In this document: positions 43,242-52,280 of the stretch, piece by piece | Layout: every line of letters starts with the position of its first letter | Position numbering within the stretch: the first letter of the stretch is position 1 | Source: Leishmania donovani | Lineage: Eukaryota > Euglenozoa > Kinetoplastea > Trypanosomatida > Trypanosomatidae | DNA: 64,000 nt | Assembly (NCBI RefSeq): GCF_000227135.1 | Contig: NC_018258.1 | Coordinates: forward strand, 1,436,661-1,500,660 | Direction of reading: 5' to 3' | Translations under genes and position numbers: made by a program | Notes under the pieces: generated by a model | The model's input: the letters and a program-made list of their open reading frames with translations, nothing else | The model's database searches: none | What the model was told of the DNA's origin: nothing

Positions 43242-43613
43242 TCATGTGTCACCTCCGGCGCACCTCCCTTTGACCGTTTGGACGACCACCATCGTGTACT
43301 CTTTGTTTGCGTCCGGTGCGACGAGAATGTCGACAGTGTCGCAGCTAATTCGCAGAAATGTCATCTCGTCTTTCCAGTCGATGGTTCGAACAGTGGAGGT
43401 GGTGAGGTCGATGAACCCCTTCAACGTGTCAGCGTAGCGATGCGCCTCTCTGGAGCTCCCCCGAAAGCCTGCAAAACTAAGCAGCTTCCCCTTCTGCGGC
43501 TCCATGATAAAGTAGCCCAGCACCCCTTTGTGGTGAGCAATGCGGTTCAGTGTGTCCTCCACATTCTGAAGGTGGGCCTCACGCTCCGCTGCCGAGGGGT
43601 TCGCCTTGTTCAT
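43242..43613 (-). CDS. Roadblock/LC7-type dynein light chain
   Basis: A 123-residue protein with the roadblock/LC7 fold: VEDTLNRIAHHKGVLGYFIM, YADTLKGFIDLTTSTVRTID, then DEMTFLRISCDTVDILVAPD and EYTMVVVQTVKG. These correspond in order to the conserved segments of DYNLRB, a light chain that binds dynein intermediate chains in cytoplasmic, intraflagellar or axonemal dynein. An N-terminal extension of about 15 residues and a short C-terminal tail (RCAGGDT) are additions. Start set at the ATG at 43613 (MNKANPSAAEREAHLQ); the open frame continues to 43778 without support. It is next to a flagellar protein gene, but gene neighbours in trypanosomatids rarely share function. Confidence 0.85.
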   Translation of the reverse strand: MNKANPSAAEREAHLQNVEDTLNRIAHHKGVLGYFIMEPQKGKLLSFAGFRGSSREAHRYADTLKGFIDLTTSTVRTIDWKDEMTFLRISCDTVDILVAPDANKEYTMVVVQTVKGRCAGGDT

Positions 43614-44065
43614 GGAGCTCTTCAGCACAAGTAACTGAGTAACTAAGGAAGAGGAGGTAAGTGCGGGAGAGCATAGAAGAGAGAAGAAGCAATTCATGAG
43701 CGTACAGGATGTCATCCGCAAGCATACGAGCAAAGAGTCCTCCACCCCCACGCAAAAGCACAGGGTGCACATAGCCATACCCAGTGTCTGACGGAGCAGG
43801 CGCGCACGGCATCACACTGCTAGAGGATCATGCTGCTCGCAGAATGCTTGGCAACTGATTCGAGGAAACTGAGGTGCAAGTCTGTTATTCATTGTGTATG
43901 TGCGTGTGTGCTTTGTAGATCCATTGCACGGGGAACAGAGAGCAATTGAACGACATGAAAACAAAAGCAAAACATGCACACAAGAGCACGCAGGTTTCAT
44001 GTACATCTTCTCGCCAGACATACTCACCCTCATCATACATCAATAAATTCATGCAAGCGAGCTTA
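43614..44065. other. Intergenic region, no gene seen
   Basis: Holds the 5' region of the LC7 gene and the 3' UTR of the CFAP43-like gene. Nothing else supported. Confidence 0.4.
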
Positions 44066-47000
44066 CTAGCGCGTCTGCTTCGACACAACGGCAAAGGACG
44101 GGAACGTACGCTCCCGCAGGCGATCCACCTCGCGCTTTAGTCGCACTAGTTCCTCCTGCTGTGACCGAGCCAGCTCCTCTAGCTCGCTGGTGACAAAAAT
44201 CTCTTTCGCCCGCGCAGCACGTGAGTGCGAGCCATCCGCGCGCGTCTCGACCAGGCGGTAAACTGCCCCGTTGGCACGCACTGTGTCGTCGAGGTCGCCA
44301 CACTGCGCACCAACGATTGTGTTTTCTGTCACGCGCTCAGCAATCTGGTTCTTCAACTGGCGCACGACGCCCCTCAGCTCCTCTACTTTTCGACTCATGT
44401 TTGTCTCCACGAGGTCCATGTGGCGCTGAATATGCGCGAGCGTCTTTTCCTCCGACAAGTCCACCTCGCCGTTGAGCCACTCCTGCATCTGGCGGGTGAC
44501 ACGAAGGGTATGCAGCTGTCGCAGCTCCAGCTGCAGCGTCCCCGCGCAGTGCCTAAGCCGCTCCCCCTCCCACTCCAGCAGCTTCATCAGCTTTCGGCGA
44601 GCAAACACTTTGTTGAGGAGCGCGCGGCTCTCCGCGTCGCTTTGGAGAATGAGATCGTTGTACTGGGCCACGTCGTTGTGCCACCGCAGGTTGGAAGACG
44701 AAAAAGCCGTCGCGGTCGTGGCACTCTCGTCTTGGATTTGGCCCTGGTGCAGCCGGCACAAGGCGTGGACGTCGAGAAGACGCGTCACTGAGCTCTCGCG
44801 GACGGCGTCCATCTCCTCCCCTGTGGCGTCTATCTGATGCGCGATGAGTTTGCAGTGCTGCTGCGCCTCCCGAAAATCCTCAGCAGCTCGCTGCACCTCT
44901 GCCTCGGCCCCGTCGGCCAGCTGCTGCAACTTAGCTACTGTCTGGCAGTGCTCGCAGAAAGCTGCCCACTGCTCCGCCGTGCAGTCTGGTGCGGGCGTGT
45001 CGGCATCCGGCAGCGGCGCCTTGCCGTCCTCGAAGCGCCGCTGCCATCGAACAAAGCGCCGATGCAGCTTCTCGCCCGTCGCCCCGTCATCAAACGGCGA
45101 CAAGAGCCTGGCGCTCGCCGCGTAGCTGTCCGTTTTGCTCTCCGCTGCGGTCAGCCGAGCCTGCGCTGCAGTCAGCGTGCGCTTCTGCCGTGCCGCAATC
45201 GACTCTGCGCCTGTCAGCCCGTCACGGAGAGCCTCTCGTTCGCGAGCCAAGGATCGATGCTGTCGATATGCGGCGCTGACGCACAACCGATGCTGAAAAA
45301 GTAGGGCGAGCTGCAGCTCCGCCTCATCGACTTCCTCGGCTGTGCTCAGCCGGAGCTGGCGAATCTGACGAAGCTGCTCGTCTAGCGTCTCGGCCGCTTC
45401 CCGGTTTTTTTCCTGCAGCGCCCTGAACTCGCCACGCAGCGCCTCCCTCTTTCCCTCGACGCGCTCGTTCTCCTCCTTGAGTCTCTTCGCGTAGGCCTCG
45501 ACGATGCGCGTCTGCTCCTCCGTGCGCTCCTCTGGCGGGACGAAGGTGTCGCGCGTGTCGTCTGCGAAGTCCGGCAACGGCACATGCACCTCCAGCCGCT
45601 CCACCTCCTTTTCCAGGCCGTCCATCCACAAGTGCAAGGCCGCCTCATCCACCGGGGACACAACAACTGTCCCCTCGGAAGGAGCGATCAGTGCCCGCGC
45701 CTCGGCGCCAAGCTCCTTGTCCTCGACAACGAATAGTGAGTTTGGGCTCTCCTCGGTGTCGACAACCGCCGAGAAGAGCTGTGCGGGAAGGCTACCCAAC
45801 TGCTTTCCAATCGTAATGCAGCGCTGCGTGCGCTCCTCCACCTGCATGACTGACTGTCTCTTCAGGTCTTGCAAGTGAGTGAAACAGGCGTTGAAGGCGT
45901 CCTTGAGCACCAGCGACCGGCCCTTAACGAGGAGAGACTGAAGTACCATGCGGCACTGAGTGTAAACATCCGCGTCGTTCAGCATGGCAGCGTCGAAGTC
46001 TTCAGCTCCGCTAGGGCTGACAGCCACGTGCGTCGCGGTCTTGGACACGATCTGCATGCCAGGAGGCGTGCGTCGACCAGCAGAAACCTTCTCTTGCAGC
46101 TGGCGGAGAAACAGTGCTTTGCGAGAAAGCGATGCCTCGGCCCGTGTCCTGCGATGGATGTGGAAATTGTGCACCTCCAGGCCAGGGGTGTTCATGCTCA
46201 CCACCTTCATACGTGTCACCTCCATCGCCTCGAAGCAGCGCCTCCTGATGGTATCCTGGAGGTACTCGTTCAGGATAGCGTGATAGTAGTGTCTCTCGCG
46301 CATCTCGAGCACGGCGCTTTCACATTCGGCCGCAAACTGCTCGCGCTGCTCCGGTGTCAGGAAAGCCTCGAGAGGAACATCAGCGTCCTTTTCACTCATC
46401 GCCTTCGCCCACAGCTCACGCACGCGGGACAGCTCGCGGAGGAGAGCCTCCCGCTCTGGCGCCGCGTCACTTGCCTGTACAACGGTCGCCTCGTCCTCAG
46501 CAGTGCCCAGTCGCGCTCTCACCGCGTGCGTCCACTCCGGCTCCTGCCACGTGGCTTGGGCACCTTGCGCTTTCAACGCAACACACTGCATCACTCCATC
46601 ATCGCCGCCGCAGACCACCTCCGCCCCGGCGTCAGCGATGGCCGCCGTCGTGATACCACCGCAGAACGAGGAGCGCGCGGCGTGTATCCAGAGCGGCTTG
46701 CGCTTTTCACGCGAGGGGGGGGTCGGGGTCATTTGCACCTGGTACGGCGTCAAATCCCGCGCGGCGATGCTGCCGTCCCGGCCACACGAAATCACTGTTG
46801 CATCGTTGAGACGCAGGAGGCAACTGCCACCGCTGCTGTGGTCGTGAATGAGAAACAGAGGCCGTGACACCTTTACGTCACCCTCGCGTTGGCGGTCGAG
46901 CGTGTACACCTTGGAGTCGTGGTCTGCCGAGTGTACAAATAGGTTGAGCACTTCAGGGGTAGCGTAGCACACAAGTGCATCCGTGATTGGAAAGTCCAGT

Positions 47001-48475
47001 CTCCACCACTTGCGCACAAGCGTTTCGGCAGGGTGCGTCGTCATGGCGTCTCCGTCGTCCGGCGCCTCAATAAGGAAGGCGTCACCATTTTCGCACACGA
47101 CAAGCAGATTCGTCTCCGACGGTACCCACCTTGCCAAGCAGATAGACGCAAGAAGAGTGGCGCGTACGATGCCGCGATCCTCCACGCTGTCACCAAGGCA
47201 GCTCAAAAACCGCACGGCGTCTCGACCACAGCATGCCAACGCGCCACACCCATCCGCCTCAAGAAAAATAGGAGTGCACTCCAAGCACTTGTGGGCCCAC
47301 ACATCTTTCCCGCCCATGCAGTCAAAGCAGACGACCGTGGCGTCCTCGAACAAGATCGCAATCTGAGAAGCGCTAAGCACACACACGTGCACCGCCGGCC
47401 CCCGCGCTCCACAAGAGGCGAAAACCCTCACAGCGTTCCTTTCGTAGAGGGCCACGCTGCCATCCCGCAACACCCACGCTACCAAGGCCCCGCCGTTTAC
47501 AGAAAGGCACCTGAGTGTAGAGGCTTCCGTCCAGCCCTTCACGAGGCGCAGCGCAGCACCTCCGCGGCTAGTCGCCGTCGGCACTGTCACCGCGAGCAAG
47601 CCTCTCTGCGTGCTCAGCAACAGCTCGCCTCCGCTCGTCGCAGCGATGCGACTTGTGCAGGAAGGCAGGCAACCGAGGGAGAGGCAGCGACAGGTACCTT
47701 CAGTCAGGTCGACAGATAGCAAGGCCCCTGAGCACGTGAAGATAAAAGCAGTGCCGTCCAGCGCAAGCATCGCAACTGCGCCACCTGCCGCTGGGGCTTC
47801 GCAGACCTCGCGGGTTGTCTGGCTGTCGTGCGAGTACACATACACGGACCCCTCCTTCGTGGCGTAGCACACCATGTTTGGCCCTGAGGTGCACGCACTC
47901 TCTACGCGCGCCTCAACAAAAAGGCACTTCTGAAAGCTCTTGCCATCGTCCCCGTGCGAGTAGCCCACAATGCCGTCGCTTCTGCATATGGCGAAGCGCA
48001 CAACCGCCTCCTCAAGACCGCCAGCGAGCAGCGACTTTGGCTCTCCGCTGTGGCGGAGAGGGACGCAGTCGGCGAAACTGTAACCGCCGCTCCGCGTGCT
48101 CCGGCGAAAAACTGTCACAGCAGTGTCAGGCACCGTTGCAAGAACAAAAAGCTCCGTCCCATCAGCAGAAAACACGATGTCTGCGACACTTACAGAGATT
48201 TCTGTTTCAGTGCATCCGAGGCTATGGAGAGAGGTGGCATCGAAGAAATGCAGCGCAACCCGCAGCCTCTTCTCCGTTACACACAGCACGCCGCAAGAGC
48301 TGATGGCGACTTTGTCAATCGGGTACTTCCCACTGGGAAACGGAAGCCAAAGGTGTTCACCGCCGTCCTCCACTACGACCACGCCATTGTCAGCCGGAAA
48401 AAAGAGGCGACTCTTATCCGCTGCAAACGAAGCGGACCCGCTGCAGCCAATTACTCGTGCAATGCTTTGTACCAT
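44066..48475 (-). CDS. CFAP43: CFAP43-like flagellar WD-repeat/coiled-coil protein
   Basis: A 1469-residue protein, start ATG at 48475. Residues 1 to about 650 form degenerate WD/beta-propeller repeats (for example VVVVEDGGEHLWLPFPSGKY, NDATVISCGRDGSIAARDLT). From about 690 to the end there are long coiled coils (EAYAKRLKEENERVEGKREA; LEELARSQQEELVRLKREVD). N-terminal propellers with a coiled-coil C-terminal half are characteristic of CFAP43 and CFAP44, which form the tether/tether-head linked to inner-arm dynein f in axonemes. I favour CFAP43, partly because I recall that in Trypanosoma brucei its gene lies next to an NRK kinase, as here. CFAP44 is the main alternative. Confidence 0.75.
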   Translation of the reverse strand: MVQSIARVIGCSGSASFAADKSRLFFPADNGVVVVEDGGEHLWLPFPSGKYPIDKVAISSCGVLCVTEKRLRVALHFFDATSLHSLGCTETEISVSVADIVFSADGTELFVLATVPDTAVTVFRRSTRSGGYSFADCVPLRHSGEPKSLLAGGLEEAVVRFAICRSDGIVGYSHGDDGKSFQKCLFVEARVESACTSGPNMVCYATKEGSVYVYSHDSQTTREVCEAPAAGGAVAMLALDGTAFIFTCSGALLSVDLTEGTCRCLSLGCLPSCTSRIAATSGGELLLSTQRGLLAVTVPTATSRGGAALRLVKGWTEASTLRCLSVNGGALVAWVLRDGSVALYERNAVRVFASCGARGPAVHVCVLSASQIAILFEDATVVCFDCMGGKDVWAHKCLECTPIFLEADGCGALACCGRDAVRFLSCLGDSVEDRGIVRATLLASICLARWVPSETNLLVVCENGDAFLIEAPDDGDAMTTHPAETLVRKWWRLDFPITDALVCYATPEVLNLFVHSADHDSKVYTLDRQREGDVKVSRPLFLIHDHSSGGSCLLRLNDATVISCGRDGSIAARDLTPYQVQMTPTPPSREKRKPLWIHAARSSFCGGITTAAIADAGAEVVCGGDDGVMQCVALKAQGAQATWQEPEWTHAVRARLGTAEDEATVVQASDAAPEREALLRELSRVRELWAKAMSEKDADVPLEAFLTPEQREQFAAECESAVLEMRERHYYHAILNEYLQDTIRRRCFEAMEVTRMKVVSMNTPGLEVHNFHIHRRTRAEASLSRKALFLRQLQEKVSAGRRTPPGMQIVSKTATHVAVSPSGAEDFDAAMLNDADVYTQCRMVLQSLLVKGRSLVLKDAFNACFTHLQDLKRQSVMQVEERTQRCITIGKQLGSLPAQLFSAVVDTEESPNSLFVVEDKELGAEARALIAPSEGTVVVSPVDEAALHLWMDGLEKEVERLEVHVPLPDFADDTRDTFVPPEERTEEQTRIVEAYAKRLKEENERVEGKREALRGEFRALQEKNREAAETLDEQLRQIRQLRLSTAEEVDEAELQLALLFQHRLCVSAAYRQHRSLAREREALRDGLTGAESIAARQKRTLTAAQARLTAAESKTDSYAASARLLSPFDDGATGEKLHRRFVRWQRRFEDGKAPLPDADTPAPDCTAEQWAAFCEHCQTVAKLQQLADGAEAEVQRAAEDFREAQQHCKLIAHQIDATGEEMDAVRESSVTRLLDVHALCRLHQGQIQDESATTATAFSSSNLRWHNDVAQYNDLILQSDAESRALLNKVFARRKLMKLLEWEGERLRHCAGTLQLELRQLHTLRVTRQMQEWLNGEVDLSEEKTLAHIQRHMDLVETNMSRKVEELRGVVRQLKNQIAERVTENTIVGAQCGDLDDTVRANGAVYRLVETRADGSHSRAARAKEIFVTSELEELARSQQEELVRLKREVDRLRERTFPSFAVVSKQTR

Positions 48476-49317
48476 CTCTGTGCATGCGCCCTGCTACAAC
48501 GCAATACAAACAGTGAGGTCTCCTTTCGAACGACATATCCCCGAGCATAGAGTGAAAGCAATAGGAGAACAAAAAGCAGGGTATTAACAGTGCACAACGA
48601 ACACGGAAGGCAGCAAACAAAGAGCTTTCCTCCGCCGCTCATCGCGGGAGCAGTTAGAACTGCGGGGTCGACGAGAAACTTCGTGCTCATATCCGAGTGG
48701 GTTGTGTGTGCAGCCGCTAGAACGAGAGAAATTAGCAGACACCTGTACAGCGCTGAGTTGCTGCGGGCAGACAACCCCCCTAGCGCCATTATCCGCCGCG
48801 CATGCAGCGAACAGGTTCTTTCATGTGTACGGTCGATTTTGCGCAATGCGTCGCCACGACAACTCATTCAGAGGTCTCGATTCACGCCATTCGAAGCACC
48901 ACTATACAGATATATGGATATAAGACCAGAGAAAAGAAGCCAGAAATCAAACCGTCTGAGTCGCACCTGATGTATAACATCTGGATGCCACAGTAAGCCT
49001 CCACCTTTCCTTTCCTCACTCGTCCACATTTGCAACTCATCAGCCAATCTTTACATGCCAGACCTCATCACCACCAACACAGTTCCGTAAGAGAGATACG
49101 AGGGCCGTCGGCGCGTGAGGCAGTTCACAGGAGAAGCAAACGGTAAACAGTACAGGGCACAGAGAACAAAAAAAAAAAAAGCTTCGCACGTCGTCAGCAG
49201 TGAGATCGTGATGGCTGTACAACCCTGTAGCCCAGCATTCGCCAGAGGATGGTGTATGCGCCGAGCACATCGCGCCAAAAAGAAAAAACAAACAGCCCTC
49301 GTTGTCCCCCTGCACCG
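48476..49317. other. Intergenic region with A-run
   Basis: Contains a run of 13 or so A near 49169-49181, poly-T in the coding sense. No gene supported. Confidence 0.45.
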
Positions 49318-50607
49318 TCACGCAACACCAAGGCCGCACTGGATCGCGTGAATCCACTCCTCCATGTTCTCTAGCGACGCGGCTTCAAACCACATCGACT
49401 TGCCACTCGTCGTGTGAAGCGCGAAGACGTGCTCGCGCTTCGCCGTACTCACAGGGACCGGGCACACACTCTGAATGTGCTCCAGGCTCAGTGCCTTTCC
49501 CTCGGTGTCGGACTCCTTGTCAGACATAATGAAATGACCCTTCTGTACCTGAAGGTACCGCCTCTTCCATGAGTGGTTGTCGCCGCCCTTCAGCTTGTTC
49601 AGGTACCCGGAGAAAAAGACATCCTTGTTGATCTGACCGACAGGGGTGCTCTTGGGCACCTCGACAGACTCGCTAGACAGGATCTCCGTTACGTGCTCCA
49701 TCAGTGCGTCCTTTACCTCGTTGTCAATTCGCGAATTCTTCTTCATAGTATGCATAAACACCTTCAGACCCTCCCGCACGTAGGGGAACCGGAAAATGTC
49801 CCGCACGCTCGGCCGCTGCGCCGCATCACAGACAAGGATCTTGCGGACCACATCCCTAAAGTCGGCCGAGTACACCTCGGGGAGCGGCTCGTAGTCTCCA
49901 CTAAGCACTTTGGCCATGAGACCCTTCATGTTGGTGGAGGTAAATGGCCGCTTCAGCGCCATGATTTCGTACAGTAGAACACCCAGTGACCACACGTCTG
50001 CCTTTTTGCTGTAGCGTTGGTTGTTCCAAAGCTCCGGCGCAAGGTAGTACGGTGTGCCACAAAAGGTGTTTGCCACGACTCCGGACACGGTGTCATCATA
50101 CTGGTGACTGAACCCGAAGTCGCCAATCTTGATCAGCCCGGTTGAGGTAAGGAGTACATTGGCTCCCTTGATGTCACGATGCAACATCTTGTGGCCGTGG
50201 ATGTGGTCTAACGCAAGACACAGCTGCAGAAAAAGGAAAAGTGCCTCGTGCTCTTGGAAGTGCTTGAAGTCGGTCGCACGCGCCTTGATCTGGCGGTCAA
50301 GGTCACCCGAGTCGGCGAACTCCATTACAATGAGCAAATGCTCATTATCTTCCTTGTCCTCGATGTACTTGATGATGTTTGGATGGTGGCAGCTCGCAAG
50401 ACACTTGATTTCGCTGTACGCGTACGTACGATCACGCGATGACATCTTCCCGAGGTCCATTGTTTTCGCAACGAAGATCGCCTTGTCGCTAACCCGCTCT
50501 ACCAGCCAGGCCTCACCGTACGAGCCGGTACCAATGAGCTTCTTCTTCACGTACTTGACATCTCCAGTCGCACCTGGCGCACCGAGGACGGACGAGAAGG
50601 CGCTCAT
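49318..50607 (-). CDS. NIMA-related (NEK/NRK) protein kinase with C-terminal PH domain
   Basis: A 429-residue protein, start ATG at 50607. The kinase domain spans about residues 20-285: glycine loop IGTGSYGEAWLV, ATP-anchoring Lys in IFVAKTMDL (K48), catalytic HRDIKGANVLL (143-153), DFG (163-165), activation segment FCGTPYYLAPE. All key residues are present, so it should be active. A PH domain follows at about 330-425 (FFSGYLNKLKGGDNHSWKRR and, near the end, NMEEWIHAIQ with the conserved Trp). Kinase plus PH is the architecture of the trypanosomatid NRKA/B group, tied to cell-cycle or flagellar/basal-body functions. It is the first gene of the minus-strand block. Confidence 0.92.
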   Translation of the reverse strand: MSAFSSVLGAPGATGDVKYVKKKLIGTGSYGEAWLVERVSDKAIFVAKTMDLGKMSSRDRTYAYSEIKCLASCHHPNIIKYIEDKEDNEHLLIVMEFADSGDLDRQIKARATDFKHFQEHEALFLFLQLCLALDHIHGHKMLHRDIKGANVLLTSTGLIKIGDFGFSHQYDDTVSGVVANTFCGTPYYLAPELWNNQRYSKKADVWSLGVLLYEIMALKRPFTSTNMKGLMAKVLSGDYEPLPEVYSADFRDVVRKILVCDAAQRPSVRDIFRFPYVREGLKVFMHTMKKNSRIDNEVKDALMEHVTEILSSESVEVPKSTPVGQINKDVFFSGYLNKLKGGDNHSWKRRYLQVQKGHFIMSDKESDTEGKALSLEHIQSVCPVPVSTAKREHVFALHTTSGKSMWFEAASLENMEEWIHAIQCGLGVA

Positions 50608-52280
50608 TTCGGTCACAAAATACAGGGAGCTGCCAAAGTGGTGTGGGTCACAATGATAAGCTGAAATCCTGCCACGTGGAAAGGCACGACAAAGAAGAGA
50701 GCGGCAGGAAGCAGTAGGCGGAGAAAGATTTCATTTTAGCTACAAGAAGCACTGCGGCTCAGCGTCCGTGTCAATTGACTTCAGCCGTGGAGCTACTAAC
50801 TGGATGTGACCGGATGCCTTCATCCTTGCCCGTAAAAAAGCGCATCGGAAACGGACGAGCAGTGCCTTGAAAGAGGTGAGCCAGCGTCCCTAACGAGCCG
50901 TATTCTCAACAACAGCCACAGCACCATGCCCGACACCTGCCTGTGATGATAAAAAACATCTACTGCCGGTGGTGTGCGTGAGCAATGCTGCACACGAATG
51001 TGCCATAGAAGACTGCCTAAGTGTGGCAAACGCTAACTCATTATAGCGAGCTTTCTGCACGCAGAAGACCACATGCATACACGCAACTCGCACCAGTGAA
51101 TTCTTTTTCAGCACGACCATGCAGAATCGATAAGCACTCACCCCCCCCCCCCACTCACCCCTTCTTTCACGAAGGCACAAAAGGATCAGATCCCAGCGTC
51201 TGGCGGTCGCGTATGCATGCGGTTCAAGCCCTGCCGACGACAGAAGGTGAAAGACACTTTCGCTGAAAAGCGGTACAGCCATCGGGGAAACGTGAGAGTA
51301 TCATGCATCACCCCGCATGCAATGTTTATCGATGATGCACTGTGACCGTATCGGCCATGCAGTCGTCACACTGGAAGTGACTCAGATTGTCCGCACGCAG
51401 CATGAAAGCATGCAGGACACCAACAACTGCCCTGCAGCGAGTTTTTGTTTCTGCACCCCACAATCCTCTTGGACACTCGTGCAAGGTGAAGGGGGGGGGA
51501 ACACACAATACTTCATGCTGCGCACAAAAGCACATTTTGTAGTTCTTTTCGTTTTCGTGTAACATACCTCGCTGTTTCGCGCCGCCAGTCACGTCGAGGC
51601 CCTTCGCAGGCAAGGCCGCAACCATGGGAGTGCTACAGGGCGCCCCCCCCTCCTCCCCCAGCCCTTTCCGCGGCGCGCACGAGAGGGGGGGGTGACACAC
51701 ACCAGGGGGTTTCTCTTTCCTCCCCCACCGGCAGCAACCGCAACGTTTCCGGTAAGACCTTGCGAGCTGATTATCGTTTTTTTTTCCTCTGCTTCTTGCC
51801 CCCTTCGCTTTTGCTGCTTCCCCGTGCACTTTTCTGAGATTCTACACTCACCCCAGCTTCCGTTTTCTACACCACGCACTGACGTAGGTATCGATGTGAA
51901 GAGACAGAGAACACAAGTGACGTGTGCGTCGACCTTGCCTCATTACCTGCCTCTTTCCCCTCCGTCCACACCATATGCAGCTTGTGCATCGTGCATGTTG
52001 CCAGGAACGTCACACAAGGCTTCACGCGAATGGCTTCTCCTTTTTCTTCTCCCGCCGTCTCCCTCTCTTCGCATCCACATTTCTTTCTATCGGACTTCTC
52101 AAAGAAGCACAAAGAGCACAAACCAGCTTATTTCCACCTTTGCTCTCCCTCGCCTGCACACCTCGACAGAGAGAATACACCCTTCGCCCTTCCTGGGTGC
52201 ACCATTGCACCACCATTCTTGGTGTGCGCCGTCCACAATTCACCCGGTGTGCGTCTCTCCATGTTGGCCACCGCACAGCC
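50608..52280. promoter_or_regulatory. Divergent strand-switch region, probable transcription start region
   Basis: Genes to the left are all on the minus strand and genes to the right all on the plus strand, so Pol II transcription probably starts here in both directions. It contains homopolymer tracts typical of such regions: C12 at 51141-51152, G9 at 51491-51499, a C-rich block at 51643-51659 and G8 at 51685-51692. A pyrimidine tract with AG near 50669 serves the kinase gene. Pyrimidine tracts at about 51778-51838 and 52035-52105 could serve the transporter gene. No gene of its own is supported. Confidence 0.8.

Noticed and set aside
45869..46867. 332-codon plus-strand frame within the CFAP43-like gene
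   Set aside because: Antisense shadow; the minus-strand frame has domain support.
51924..52280. N-terminal extension of the MFS transporter
   Set aside because: Starts with GTG and is read from pyrimidine-rich 5' UTR; the ATG at 52281 begins the family-like protein.
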